64,000 nt of DNA. Source: Galaxea fascicularis (lineage: Eukaryota; Cnidaria; Anthozoa; Scleractinia; Euphylliidae). A program made the translations under genes and the position numbers. Location of the stretch: the NCBI GenBank assembly GCA_948470475.1, contig OX419347.1, positions 3,752,572 to 3,816,571 on the forward strand, in the 5' to 3' direction. This document shows positions 54,349-64,000 of this stretch, piece after piece. The notes beneath the pieces were generated by a model that made no database searches, was not told the origin of the DNA, and saw only the letters and a list, made by a program, of their open reading frames with translations. Numbering within the stretch: position 1 is the stretch's first letter; each line of letters starts with the position of its first letter.

Positions 54349-54465
54349 AGCAAATCACCAGGAAAGCCTTTCGTCCGCCATGTTTGTCTGTTTGTCGCTC
54401 CAGTCCTCTAGTTAACTTTTCATGCTGTGGAAACTTGGGAACAAGAAAATGGCGGACAAGGAGGT
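54349..54465. promoter_or_regulatory. Compact bidirectional promoter of fukutin and FAM151
   Basis: Only 117 bp separate the two start codons. AAAATGGCGGACAAGG (54447-54462) and, inverted, CCGCCATGTTTGTC (54377-54390) are YY1-like elements facing opposite ways. A 6-codon upstream frame (ATG 54449) stops at 54467-54469, overlapping the FAM151 start as ATGA, so re-initiation may be needed. Confidence 0.6.
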
Positions 54466-56000
54466 ATGAAACAGCAGACTGTGATAGTTGTCACTTTTAC
54501 ATTGTTTTTTGTGCTCGTTTGGTTCATCTGGAACTTTTTAAGACCTCCTAACGATAAGGTAAAGTATTAGCATTCAATATGGTTTGGTAAAGAGTGTAAA
54601 GTAAAGTATCATGTCATATTCTCGTAGCAATAGACATCAGGACACTATATGTTTTTTGGGATGTCACGCAACGCTCCCAAAAAACGGCTCCGAAGGAGAC
54701 TATGTGTTTTGACGCCTACGGGCTTTTTCTCCCGAATAACAGTATAAGTTCTTAACAGTATGTTTGAAAAACTGCAACTATGTTCTAGCTGACTAGAAAT
54801 GTATCTAAAATAAAAAAAAAAAATAAAATAAACCAGACACACAAGATTTCCGCACAGACCTTCAATTAATAATATCAATGTAGGGAGCTGTGCAGAAATC
54901 TTTTCACAGCCTCTTCATATTAAATGTCATATCACTATACTTCTTGTTTAGTCTGGAGCAAGATATCATTCTCAGTCACAACTGATGGACAGCAGAATAA
55001 GAGCTAATCATGACAAGACTACCATAGATGCGCTAGAGTTTTTCCGTGTAACTGATGCCTTGGAGGTGACCTGGGCTCATGCTGTTAACAGTCAAGCTAA
55101 ACTTCAGAAGGCATTAGCTGGAGAGGTTAATTTTTTATTACTAAAAACAGCTTCATTATGTATAGATTGATTGATTGATTGATTATGTATTGGTTGATTT
55201 TTGTAATTGCAATTGTCTATTTTGCAGTTGAGTGACCTGGCATTTGACTAGAAGCAGGAATGGAGGGGGTTAGCAATGCATGCCTGTAATATAACAATTC
55301 ATGATCTTCTCCCTTTTTAAAGGTTATGATGATTGAAGCAGATGTATGGCTACGAGATGCTGATAAAACACCAATTATGGCACACCCTCCCAGCACAGAC
55401 AGCGATCTGTCACTTAACGAGTTTGTGAAGGAAACTGTTGGCTCTGGCAAAGGGATTAAACTTGATTTCAAAATGGCAGCTGCCGTGGAGCCTTCACTTA
55501 AAGTCCTGAAGGAAGAAAGCAATGCTTACCAACAAGCACGCCCAGTATGGCTAAATGCTGACATTTTAGCTGGTCCATGTGTAAGGGGATCTGACTGCAC
55601 CATAGTCGATCCTAATATTTTTTTGCCTGTTTGTACCAAGTACTTTCCATCAGCAACCCTTTCAATTGGCTGGACAACAAGTGATGTTGTTTCTGAAAAG
55701 GAGGATTACTATGAATGGCAATTTGTTAAACCAATGAGAGAGTTGTTGACTAATGTCTCTCAGCCAGTCACCTTCCCAATCAGAGCTAACATGATTGGCA
55801 AGTCAATGGAACAGATTTTGTGGCTTTTGAGTCTTTCTGATGACTACACCCTAACAATTTGGTCCACACCCCATGACAAACCAAACATTAAAGATTTGGT
55901 TGAATTGCGGAAAAAAGTTATTAACAAGGCTAGGATCTTTTATGATCTTCCTTCAGATCAGCATGCTACATTTTTGGAACAGCTCAAGCTCCTTAATTGA
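54466..56000 (+). CDS. FAM151/menorin homologue, 314 aa
   Basis: Three exons, 54466-54558, 54952-55125 and 55323-56000, all joined in phase 0 (945 nt, stop TGA 55998-56000). Exon 1 encodes an N-terminal membrane anchor (VIVVTFTLFFVLVWFIWNFL). The rest is the FAM151 domain (DUF2181): DALEVTWAHAVNS, MMIEADVWLRD, TPIMAHPPSTDSDLSL, GIKLDFK, RPVWLNADI, LSIGWTT, PIRANM and a C-terminal DLVELRKKV. The E-D pair and MAHPP His resemble the metal-binding residues of the related GDPD/PLC-like fold; menorin family proteins act outside the cell or in the secretory pathway (Menorin/DMA-1 complex in worms), substrate unknown. Poly(A) signal at 56398. Shares its promoter with fukutin. Confidence 0.85.
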
Positions 56001-56397
56001 TAACAGATGAGCTACCAGTCTGCTTACTGTATAGTTTGATGCTTACTGTGTACAGTAGCTCCCCAAAGAAAAAGTTCTTCAAAATTCCAAGGCGAAGCGG
56101 TGGGGGAAAGGTCATGTGAAGAGCCTTTTCACAAAAGAAACATAATTGGATTTGAGGAGGAGTGGGTGGGGAGCTTGCAAGCTGAATTTCAACTTGAGAG
56201 TTGCTGATTAGAGGCTTACATTTCAATTTGATATCTTCAAACCTTACTGGAAGGATTCCAGGAGTGGGGGCTGAGAAGATTATTTCCTTCGTCACTCTAT
56301 TGCTCATGTCACTCACTTAATGCATGCACCCAGATACGAAGTATTTAACCCTTTCTCTGTCACCTCTATGAACCAGTTAACACTTGGCCATCATATA

Positions 56398-56403
56398 AAT
56401 AAA
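56398..56403 (+). terminator. Poly(A) signal AATAAA
   Basis: AATAAA about 400 bp after the FAM151 stop. Confidence 0.5.
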
Positions 56404-57892
56404 ATATTCTACTCAATAACATTCTATTTTGTTGCACTGCAGTTTTCAATGTGAATGTAAATAAATTGCAGCAACATTTCAATCTTAACTGTCTATTTTT
56501 TCTTTCAGTTACATTGTATTCTCACTCAGATTGACCAAGTGGGAAATTGGTTTCCTCCTGAGACAAAATTCATCACATCATTGCAAAAACATTTCATCAA
56601 GTGAATGGGTGCCTGGAAAAAACCCTTAGTGATTTGTAATGAATTGCCTGCTTCTCCCTTCAAATTACCCTGTACTTGCCTGTGAATCACAAGGAGAATT
56701 TGACATTACATCAAGGGCTTTGATCTGCACACACCATCAAACCACTGACATCTGGGTAACTATGCACCTAACCCTCCCCTAATCCAACATTAACACCAAC
56801 TTATTAACTTATTATAACTTTCTGGGTTAGGGGAGGGGTAGGTAAAGCTTTTTTTAATTTTGGGTGGGAACGGGCTCGCATAAAACGCAATTCGTCTTGG
56901 GGATAGGGTCGTTTACCGTGGTTAAAGCGTTCAGTGTAACCACACGTGCAACTCACCTTGTGTGCCATATTTCGGCTGGTTTTACAAGTCGCTGCAAAGT
57001 CCCACAAACTCAACCAATCGCATTACGCTATTTTACCGCGCATTGTTGTTAAACCGGGACACTAATGATGAATGGGTTGCAGACGATTATTTTCAAGAGG
57101 AGAAAGTCGCGCGCAAATTAGAGTGCGGGAAAAGGAAACGCACGGGAATCTGTTTTCCTCGCGCGCGCCATTCCAACTTGCCCCTATCTTTTTCCAACGC
57201 CCAATACGTAGGCTTTGAGCAGCGAGAGAGTCCCGCAGCACCGCCAATCAAATTCGCAGCGATTGGCACATAAAGTTGCCTAGTGCACTGTTGTTGGCTC
57301 AGCGACTCTCGTAATAGCTAAAGGGGCCGTCCTAAGACAGCTACCGGTTTGCCACACTCTAGCTCCGAGCAATTTCCTCAAGTCTACAAGACTCATTTAA
57401 CGACTTATCAAGGGACGACATCCTAGGTGGTTATCAGGTTCTGTATAAAATTTAAACTAAAATGATTACCACGTTCTTAAAACGACTTTTGAAGCCTGGA
57501 GCTTTACTCAAGGAAACGTTTGGGTGATGATGAAATTTTGCCTTAAACTTACTAAACAAAAAGACTTGGCCAGGCATCGGGGAAAGCCTAGGCCGAAACT
57601 AGAGATTGGCCGTCGATTCCAGTTATTTAAAGAGCATCCATACTTCAACCTTGTCCAGATGACGCCGGCTCCATAACAAGAATACCTACAATTCAAATTA
57701 AGCAACCAACCAATCAGTCAGTCATTCGATTGGTCTTGTCAAGAGAACAGTACGTAGTTAGTTCACATTTTTATGTGACAATTTTTACCTGCTTAAACAA
57801 ATACATTTATGAATCGGATTAGACTTATGCATCTACAGTTTAAGCAATTTCCTTATTTCACTTAGACTCCATGTACAAGCCAAGTACCGCTC
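56404..57892. other. Intergenic, no gene supported
   Basis: No recognised frame. GC-richer stretch 57050-57270 contains GCGCGC-type phrases and small frames on both strands without family resemblance. Confidence 0.4.
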
Positions 57893-58159
57893 ATTAACAT
57901 CTTACGACACAAACGTATTACATGGTTCGGACACATCACCCGTATGCACCAAACTCGCCTGCCCCGCCGCTTGCTCCACTGGGAACCACGAGGGCACCGT
58001 CGCCCAGGTAGACAACGCATGCGCTGGAAAGACACAGTGTCGAGAGACCTACAAGACTCTGAACTTTCCTTCGAAGAGGCAACAGTGGTAGCGCAGGACC
58101 GCAAGGAGTGGCGATCGTTTGTGTTGGCGCTGTGTGGGCTCGGCCTACGGCAGCAGTAA
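57893..58159 (+). pseudogene. LINE reverse-transcriptase tail remnant
   Basis: The open stretch reads RITWFGHITRMHQTRLPRRL, RPGRQRMRWKDTVSRDL, EATVVAQDRKEWRSFV and LCGLGL then a stop. This W-GH-xR, RGRP-like and DR-xWR pattern is the C-terminal end of many invertebrate non-LTR retrotransposon polyproteins. No RT catalytic part is found upstream, so it is a 5'-truncated fragment. Confidence 0.65.
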
Positions 58160-60046
58160 TGTAACGTAATAATGTAGAATACTGCGTAATCGAATCCAAA
58201 TGACCGTTGCAGAGATAAATAAGACTGCAGATGAGAAAGAAGGGGTTTATACTTAACACAAGACACAGTGGAACTGAGACGGACTTTGTTACAAAGACAG
58301 TCTACTTCCCCATATAAGCTATGTAGGTTATGCCGCCCCAAAGACGAAGTTTAATTACGCTACAACAACGCCAGTGGCAACATGTCTGTAATCGCAACTT
58401 TTATTTGCGATAAATTGAGTGATTATCAGTCCACAAAGGAAATGGTTTTGCAAATACAAACAGGGCGATAATATGTAATCACGAACGAGAACGTCGAAAA
58501 CCCAAGGCCAGGTCTGAGAACAGGTGTGGAAAATACATGTATTGGTCTGGAGTAGGGTCAGGACTTAGAGAACCGGGCGGCATACCCCTACCAAGATTGC
58601 CGTGGAGTACCCCCCCGGAATACACCTCGGTGTAATGAAATCTCCGTTACAGAGAACACTCAAGAACACAATCAATTTTGGTCATTTTCCCACAAATGCG
58701 TTATAACGGTGTTTCGTTTACAGCGAGTCCCGTTATAACGAACCCATTTTACCACTTTTCAATTGAAGTTCCACGGCCGTACCTGAAAGAGTGATTTATT
58801 ATACAACATGTTTAGCGTAATAGCCAAATACACTGACAAAAGAATACGAAGGAAATAGTGTGCTAGAGTTGTTGGTCTAACTGCTATTTCACGGGATGAG
58901 TAAAATCACTCTTGACAAGTGCAGACGTACTATGACATTTCCTTCGGCGGTAACCGAAGGCGGTTTCTTAAGGCAGTAACTTGACTTCAGGTAAATCGCA
59001 CGATAATGCTGAAGTTTTCATCCCTCTTAGCTCAGACGAGAACGTAGCTGTGGGAAAAGAAAAGAATCCCTCTAGGAAAAGGAGTTCTAAGTGCAAATAG
59101 AGTATACATTTTACTTAAAACTATATCTATTCTGTGTGCAGGGCCCGCGGGGTAGTTTTTAAAGTGCGGAGGCCGCCCCCGCCTCTTTGATAAAGGGGAG
59201 GGAATGGTTTTAAAAATCTTGAAAGGAACAGTCATGAATTTGGATTTTTTTCCTGCGAGGTCGGCCAGCTGTAGCCCACCACTTCAATCCCGTGAAATTA
59301 CTTTTCATTTTTTGGAAGTGTCCTTTAATAATTTTTTTCCAAAAACGTGGGGGGGGGGGCTGTTCCCCATCCCCTCCCCATGCGCGTCGTCTAGTGTGTA
59401 CACCGATACTCAAAAATATCACAAATGACGCAATCAAGTGGCAAAGGTTTCATAAAAATAAAAAGAAGAACTTTAAAATCCTTTCATTTTAATTTAGAAA
59501 ATACGTTATTTGATTGATTTGAATTGTGCTAAAGAAAAACATAATAATCATCTGCAAAAATTGACTTTAACAGATCCGAGTTGTATAAATGTTATTCACT
59601 TACCTGGTTATGGAAGACCCCCAAGATACTTACAATAAAACTGTGAAGTTCCCAAGTACGTCTGAAACTAGTGACTCACAATTACAAGAAACGTTATTTA
59701 ACAAAGCATACGCTTAGTTCTCAATATTCAGTGAAACAATAACAGTTACCTATGAGAATATAGCAATGATTCCAAATTTAGTCCCGGTAATCTACTCTGA
59801 TTTCAGTATACTACCACTAGGAAAACTGATATCCGAGTGAAATTCAGTGAAGAGGTTTGCAACAGGAAAATAATTCAATTCAATTTCAAAACGGGGGTGA
59901 CGACTCTAACGAGGCCTGTATTGAGAGAAAAACAAAATTCTTCCGGGAATCTGGAGATTTTGCCGGGAATCGGGAGAGGACTCAAAGTTACACATAGTGT
60001 TGCTCAAACAACGCTTGTTAGACTTGTCATCCCCCGTTCAAATAGT
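58160..60046. other. Intergenic, no gene supported
   Basis: A G-run lies at 59350-59360. A minus-strand donor-like site (CCAG/GTAAGTGAATAA near 59604) with an open stretch upstream could be an exon of the FN3-containing gene, but its phase does not fit the visible FN3 exon. Nothing else recognised. Confidence 0.4.
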
Positions 60047-60445
60047 CACTGCAAAAGGTTCACAAATGAATTGCAACGCTTTGCAGCAAAGGCTTAATTA
60101 TTCCCATTCCCACAGACATTCACTGCAAAAGGTTTGCAAATGAATTGCAACATCTTGCAGCAAAGGCCCATCCCTAATATAACAGACATTTATTGCAAGA
60201 GATTCATAGATGAGTTAAATAGTCTTGCAGCAAAGGCCCATTCCTATTCCAACAGACGATCACTGCTAAAGGTTTGCAAATGAATTGCAACATCTTGCAG
60301 CAAAAGCCTATTTCCTTTACATAGACAATCACTGCAAAAGATCCACAAATGAGAGTTTGCAGTAAAGGCCTATTCCTAATACGGTAGACGATCACTGCAA
60401 AATGTTACAAAATGAATCACACGCACAGTTTTGCAGTAAAGGTAC
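60047..60445. repeat. Degenerate satellite, about 63-74-bp unit, six copies
   Basis: CACTGCAAAAGGTT...AAATGAATTGCAA...TTGCAGCAAAGGCC recurs at about 60047, 60121, 60191, 60261, 60330 and 60393, with unit length drifting between 63 and 74 bp. It lies in the intron region next to the FN3 exon. Confidence 0.85.
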
Positions 60446-60697
60446 ATTCCGAATACAATGAAAGGAAAGGTATATCTCTATACTTGAGAAGTGACTGAGG
60501 ACTATTCAACAAAACTCCGGAAACTTCATAAAGAGGTTTCTTAGCAAAGATGGAGATTGCTGACCTGACAAGGCAACAAAAGTGTAAAAGATCAACTGAA
60601 TGAAAGTGTTTCGGCTGTGATTGATGGATATGTGGAATACCGGATAAGAAGATGGCGACATAAATTAAGACAAGAAGCTGCCTTAAAGTGAACTTAC

Positions 60698-60994
60698 GGT
60701 TTACATCTGTGAATACAACGACAGGCAAACTAATATTCCCGTCTCCCTTCACTGTAGAGGCGAATATTGTGATGGTGTAGTTGACGAACTTTTTAAGCCC
60801 TGTTAGTTTGACTTGGGTCGCTGGGGCACTGACTGTCTTGGTTCGTGGACTGCCATCAGGTAACAACCTGTATGTGATTGTATACCTCAGTATAATTCCA
60901 TTTTGCTCAGCTGCTGGAATAGCGTCCCACTGAACCTCAATAGTGGTAGAATTTGGGCTACGTCCTCGAATGTTAGCAGGTGGAGCATTCGGCT
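60698..60994 (-). CDS. Fibronectin type III domain exon of a larger gene
   Basis: A 297-nt exon with phase 1 at both ends: acceptor TTTGTAG/AG at 60994 and donor AACC/GTAAGT at 60698, the usual arrangement for a shuffled FN3 module. The peptide starts PNAPPANIRGRSPNSTTIEV, has the conserved Trp in VQWDAIP, then QNGIILRYTITYRLLPDG, VKLTGLKKFVNYTITIFAST and SLPVVVFTDVN. The LTGL...Y-I-I pattern is characteristic of receptor tyrosine phosphatases and cell-adhesion receptors, but a single exon cannot name the gene. Flanking exons were not found in the window, so the gene has long introns or extends beyond the right edge. Confidence 0.8.
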
Positions 60995-61394
60995 CTACAA
61001 ACAAACACAAAACAGAGAGTTTTACTACAGCTAGTCGTAACATGCTTGTTGGGTTCTTGTGTGATAAATAGACAGTGACACTGCGAAAATAAAACCGAGT
61101 CTTGGCAGAAGAAAAAACTATTTTAAACATGAAAAACAAATGTAAAAAAAGATTCTACACGCATATAATATCAGACATCGATTGCTGCAGGAAAAATAGG
61201 CATAAGAAAAACGATATTCACACACGCTTGGTGTTGATACGTTCTTGTGCTTATGTTTGCGCTTATTTTACGACACTCACATTTTGAGGAGCACCTTCAA
61301 GTCCTGATAAATAATAAAATTTTCTGTTGTATCACAGAAAACGCATAATGGTAATCTGACCTGTTATTCCATAACAGTGGTTTTCAATTAAATG
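60995..61394. other. Presumed intron upstream of the FN3 exon
   Basis: Nothing recognised. Confidence 0.4.
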
Positions 61395-61660
61395 TCGAAA
61401 CCTATTCCAATGTACTATTCAATTTACTTTATTTCAATGTACTTTGGTTTAGGTTTACTCTGCTCTGTGATTGGTTTACAAAAGTCACGACACTTTCTCA
61501 CCCAATAAAAAGCAAAACCAAACCCAATCGCGAGTTGCACGCGCGCATTTTCCCGTGCTTGGCGCTGGTTGCATGAAATTACTTCAGAATTCGATTGGTT
61601 AATTGAGATGTTTTCGTCCCTTGTGATTGGTTACAATTAATGTTTTCATTTTGTTTTTTG
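61395..61660. repeat. CCAAT-rich dispersed repeat
   Basis: Contains several ATTGGTT/CCAAT phrases (GTGATTGGTTTAC, CCCAATAAAAAGC, TCGATTGGTTAATTG, GTGATTGGTTACAA) and GCACGCGCGCATTTTCCCG. I recall similar blocks scattered in anthozoan intergenic DNA; the boundaries are uncertain. Confidence 0.4.
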
Positions 61661-62146
61661 ACACTTAATTGAAAACAGCTCAATTTGCTAATGAGTTGAA
61701 ATAAGAAGAAATTATATGCTTCTGGTAGGACTTCATTAAAGCTCTAAAAAAAGATGACCAGTCATCTAAAGGCACACGTTATTCCACAGTTTGTTCAGTA
61801 AACTAAAAAATTTACAGATGTATTTACTGCATGCAAGTTATACTTAGCAAAATTTTACTGCTTCTGAGAGAAAGCTTGGAAATAATAGAAGCTACGTAGT
61901 ATACTTACCATTATTATTATCAAACTGAGTCGACGTAATAAAAAATATTGTGTGAATGCGGTTGAGAATTATACAAATGCTATACAGAACTGATAACAAA
62001 GTTGTCTGTCCAGAAAAATATAGGGATTTGCCAATGGGTCAATTTCCACTAATACAGAGAGTAATATCGGAAAAGACGTTACTCACTATCTTGGCCTGTT
62101 TTTACAACAAGAACCTTCGATGTCATAAGCAATCTGTATGAACAAC
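61661..62146. other. No gene recognised
   Basis: AT-rich DNA; nothing supported. Its right end is part of the palindrome flank. Confidence 0.4.
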
Positions 62147-62368
62147 AGGTGGGTTCACACTAGACCCTCATGTGCACTTCAAGTGCACTTTCAAGGAAGG
62201 TTTCGACCTTACTTGAGAGTGCATTTTAGTACTTTGATGTTTTGATGTTTCTCTGGCGACTAAGTACGATCAGTCAAGTGAAACGACAACTGTTCACTCA
62301 CAAGTTCATCTCAAGTGCATTTCAACCACAATTCAAGTGCACCTGAAATGTCTAGTGTGAACCCACCT
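62147..62368. mobile_element. 222-bp MITE with AAC target duplication
   Basis: TIRs AGGTGGGTTCACACTAGA and its inverse. The other arm of the surrounding palindrome (63108-63120, inverse) reads GAACAACGTGTC uninterrupted, while here GAACAAC precedes and AACGTGTC follows the element, giving a 3-bp AAC duplication. Internally it carries CTTCAAGTGCACTT-like inverted phrases. Confidence 0.8.
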
Positions 62369-63112
62369 AACGTGTCTTTCGACTTCATCTTCAAGACTGA
62401 GTACGGGTGAGTACATTGTTAAACTATTTTACAGATCATTCTCATTTTGTGGCGATGTATTCAAGTGGTATTGTCATGTTTCTACTCGAAATTTACTCGA
62501 CTTGAGGGCGGTCACATGCAAAACTTCTGCGATCGATTTTGTTGCTTCACAAGTTTATAGTCAAGTTCTTGAATCTCTGTCAACTCTGGTCTGTTCCTCA
62601 AGCATTGAATCAGTTTGTTTGCCAAGTTGTCGGCCACAATTTGACCGAAATTTGATCCCAAAATCAGTCAAATATCTGCGCAGTTTTGCCACATGACAAA
62701 GATTTTGGAAATCTGTCAATTATTTTAGTAAGGGATCCAGCTCAATTACCACCTGTTGCAGACAAACCTTAATATCATGAAATCGATCGCAGAAGTTCTG
62801 CATGTTTTTAACGTGATTGCCCTCGAGTAAAGTAAATTTACGAGTGGAAATGTTGGTAGGCCTGCTGTAATTGGTCAGCAGTGTTGCGCATGCGAGTGTG
62901 TGTGTGTGATGTGTGTAGAAAGCATGGCCGACAGCCTGAATAAAGTATGCTCATTGTGTTAGTCCAGTTGTTCCTGTTCGTACCGGTACCTGCTGGTCAA
63001 CAGAAACATGGAAATACTACTTGAATATACCTCCACAAAGTGAGAATGATCTGAAAAATAGTTTGACAATCTACTCACCCGTATGTCTTGAAGATGAAGT
63101 CAAAGACACGTT
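62369..63112. repeat. Large imperfect inverted repeat
   Basis: The left arm (62369-about 62540) and right arm (about 62800-63112) are inverse copies: TTCATCTTCAAGAC then ACGGGTGAGTA, CAGATCATTCTCA, and TTCTGCGATCGATTT. The right arm has an extra block (about 62845-63000) with an AC microsatellite (near 62896-62912) and TACCGGTAC. The pairing also extends past the MITE on the left to about 62095. Confidence 0.75.
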
Positions 63113-63742
63113 GTTCTTTAAAGATTATCTACGAAGTCGAAGGTCTGGAAAATTCCACTGACATGAGCATCTTCTTCTTACCCATTCCGAGAACATACCA
63201 ACCAAACTTCTCCCAACCTTCAGTTATATTCATATCGTCCGCAATTACTTACCATTGGTTATTCTAGTAAAGAATATATGTTTTATCAGGTAAGCTAAGT
63301 CAACATTAGTCTAGAAACCGAAACTGCAACACAAAAGGATTATTATTACGCTCCACGTTGACCTTTTGTTCACCCTAAAATAGCGCTTTTGACAGAAAAT
63401 AAAAAACCAGTAGAATAACTTTAAGAATTTTTCTCAATTGTAGCCGAAAGCTTCCCTGGGAAAACGTTGTTGGACATTCTTGTTCCTCAGAAAATCTCAA
63501 CCTTACCGGACTTAAATAAACTGAAAAACCCTTTAACAATACTGCTCCAAAAAAGCCTGCGAAAAAAACTCACACCAAGCCAAAGAAAAAAGTGCGCGCT
63601 CTCATGAATGTGCTCGAATACGCATCAGCGAATCTGTCAGTCATTCAAAGCTCTCCGATTGGCTCTCTAAATTTAACACCAAAAAATAAGAATTTGAGTG
63701 ACGCCTTAATACAAAGCGTCTCTTTTGTCCAATGCTAAGCAC
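63113..63742. other. No gene recognised
   Basis: AT-rich DNA with no supported feature; a stop at 63707-63709 bounds the open frame that follows. Confidence 0.4.
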
Positions 63743-64000
63743 ATGATGTTACGCCTCCAGTTCTCTGGTTACAATAAGTGTTTCCGGGAAGAGGTAGTGC
63801 GTTCAGCTTTGACTGCTTACCACCGCCTAGTGCAGTTGGACGCGAATGGTCAAAAACCACTGTATTGGCCGAGAGAGTGGAGAATAAATGAACAGGCACG
63901 CGCACGACGGAGTAAACGTGAAACCTGGTTTAGAGGAGACGGATGCGAGAGCGTGAATTTTGTACCAGCAACTCCTGGTTCCCAGTTAAAACATCGCTTC
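63743..64000 (+). CDS. Open frame running off the window, retroelement-like
   Basis: From ATG 63743 (frame open from 63710) to the window end: 86 codons without stop, starting MMLRLQFSGYNKCFREEVVR, then PLYWPREWRI, ARARRSKRETWFRGDG and VNFVPATPGSQLK. The very basic middle and the WF-x-G / VPATPGS phrase remind me of ORFs carried by invertebrate mobile elements; this is memory-based and weak. Composition is richer in G and C than the flanking DNA, which supports real coding. The true start could be earlier by splicing, and the rest lies outside the window. Confidence 0.45.
   Translation, partial: MMLRLQFSGYNKCFREEVVRSALTAYHRLVQLDANGQKPLYWPREWRINEQARARRSKRETWFRGDGCESVNFVPATPGSQLKHRF

Noticed and set aside
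59585..59720. Further exon of the FN3 gene on the minus strand
   Set aside because: A donor and an open stretch exist, but the phase (2) does not match the FN3 exon end (phase 1) and the peptide is unrecognised.

Overview
The window looks like nuclear DNA of an anthozoan cnidarian, most likely a stony coral or close hexacorallian. The evidence is a fibrinogen-like exon pair of the coral skeletal-organic-matrix (USOMP5-like) type, metazoan genes with GT-AG introns (fukutin, a FAM151/menorin homologue, a VMAC-like coiled-coil protein, an FN3 exon), AT-rich intergenic DNA and a dense load of small inverted-repeat transposons. I cannot name the species. All splice models below were joined by eye from donor/acceptor signals and reading-frame phase; there is no transcript evidence.

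Layout. 1-4 kb: a 5'-truncated Penelope-like retroelement (minus strand) next to the last two exons of a fibrinogen-like gene. 4-8 kb: a 321-bp tandem duplication, a perfect foldback, a TA-flanked MITE and a nested repeat pair. 8.3-23.3 kb: two plus-strand secreted/membrane genes, a DNRLRE-type secreted protein and a Thr-rich mucin-like type I membrane protein with EGF-like modules. They appear to start from two copies of the same duplicated promoter/first exon; one copy carries a TTAA-flanked insertion and the other preserves the empty site. 24.9-28 kb: a head-to-head pair, an unrecognised 118-aa three-exon protein (minus) and a VMAC-like protein (plus). 31.2-32.1 kb: an intronless 299-aa orphan.

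32.7-54.3 kb (minus): a complete seven-exon fukutin homologue (438 aa). Its third intron is 16.5 kb. Inside it lie an apparently intact 4.8-kb two-gene DNA transposon of the ISL2EU/IS4EU type (SWIM-YqaJ nuclease plus THAP-DDE transposase, 56-bp TIRs), a broken Myb/SANT-like gene, satellites, and an opposite-strand gene for a 1015-aa secreted protein with an RTX/pore-former-like layout. Fukutin exon 7 has a tandem partial copy in the preceding intron.

54.5-56 kb (plus): a FAM151/menorin homologue, head to head with fukutin with only 117 bp between start codons. 56.4-64 kb: mostly repeats, with a LINE tail remnant, a 63-74-bp satellite, one FN3 exon of a larger minus-strand gene, a large imperfect palindrome containing a dated MITE insertion, and an open frame running off the right edge.
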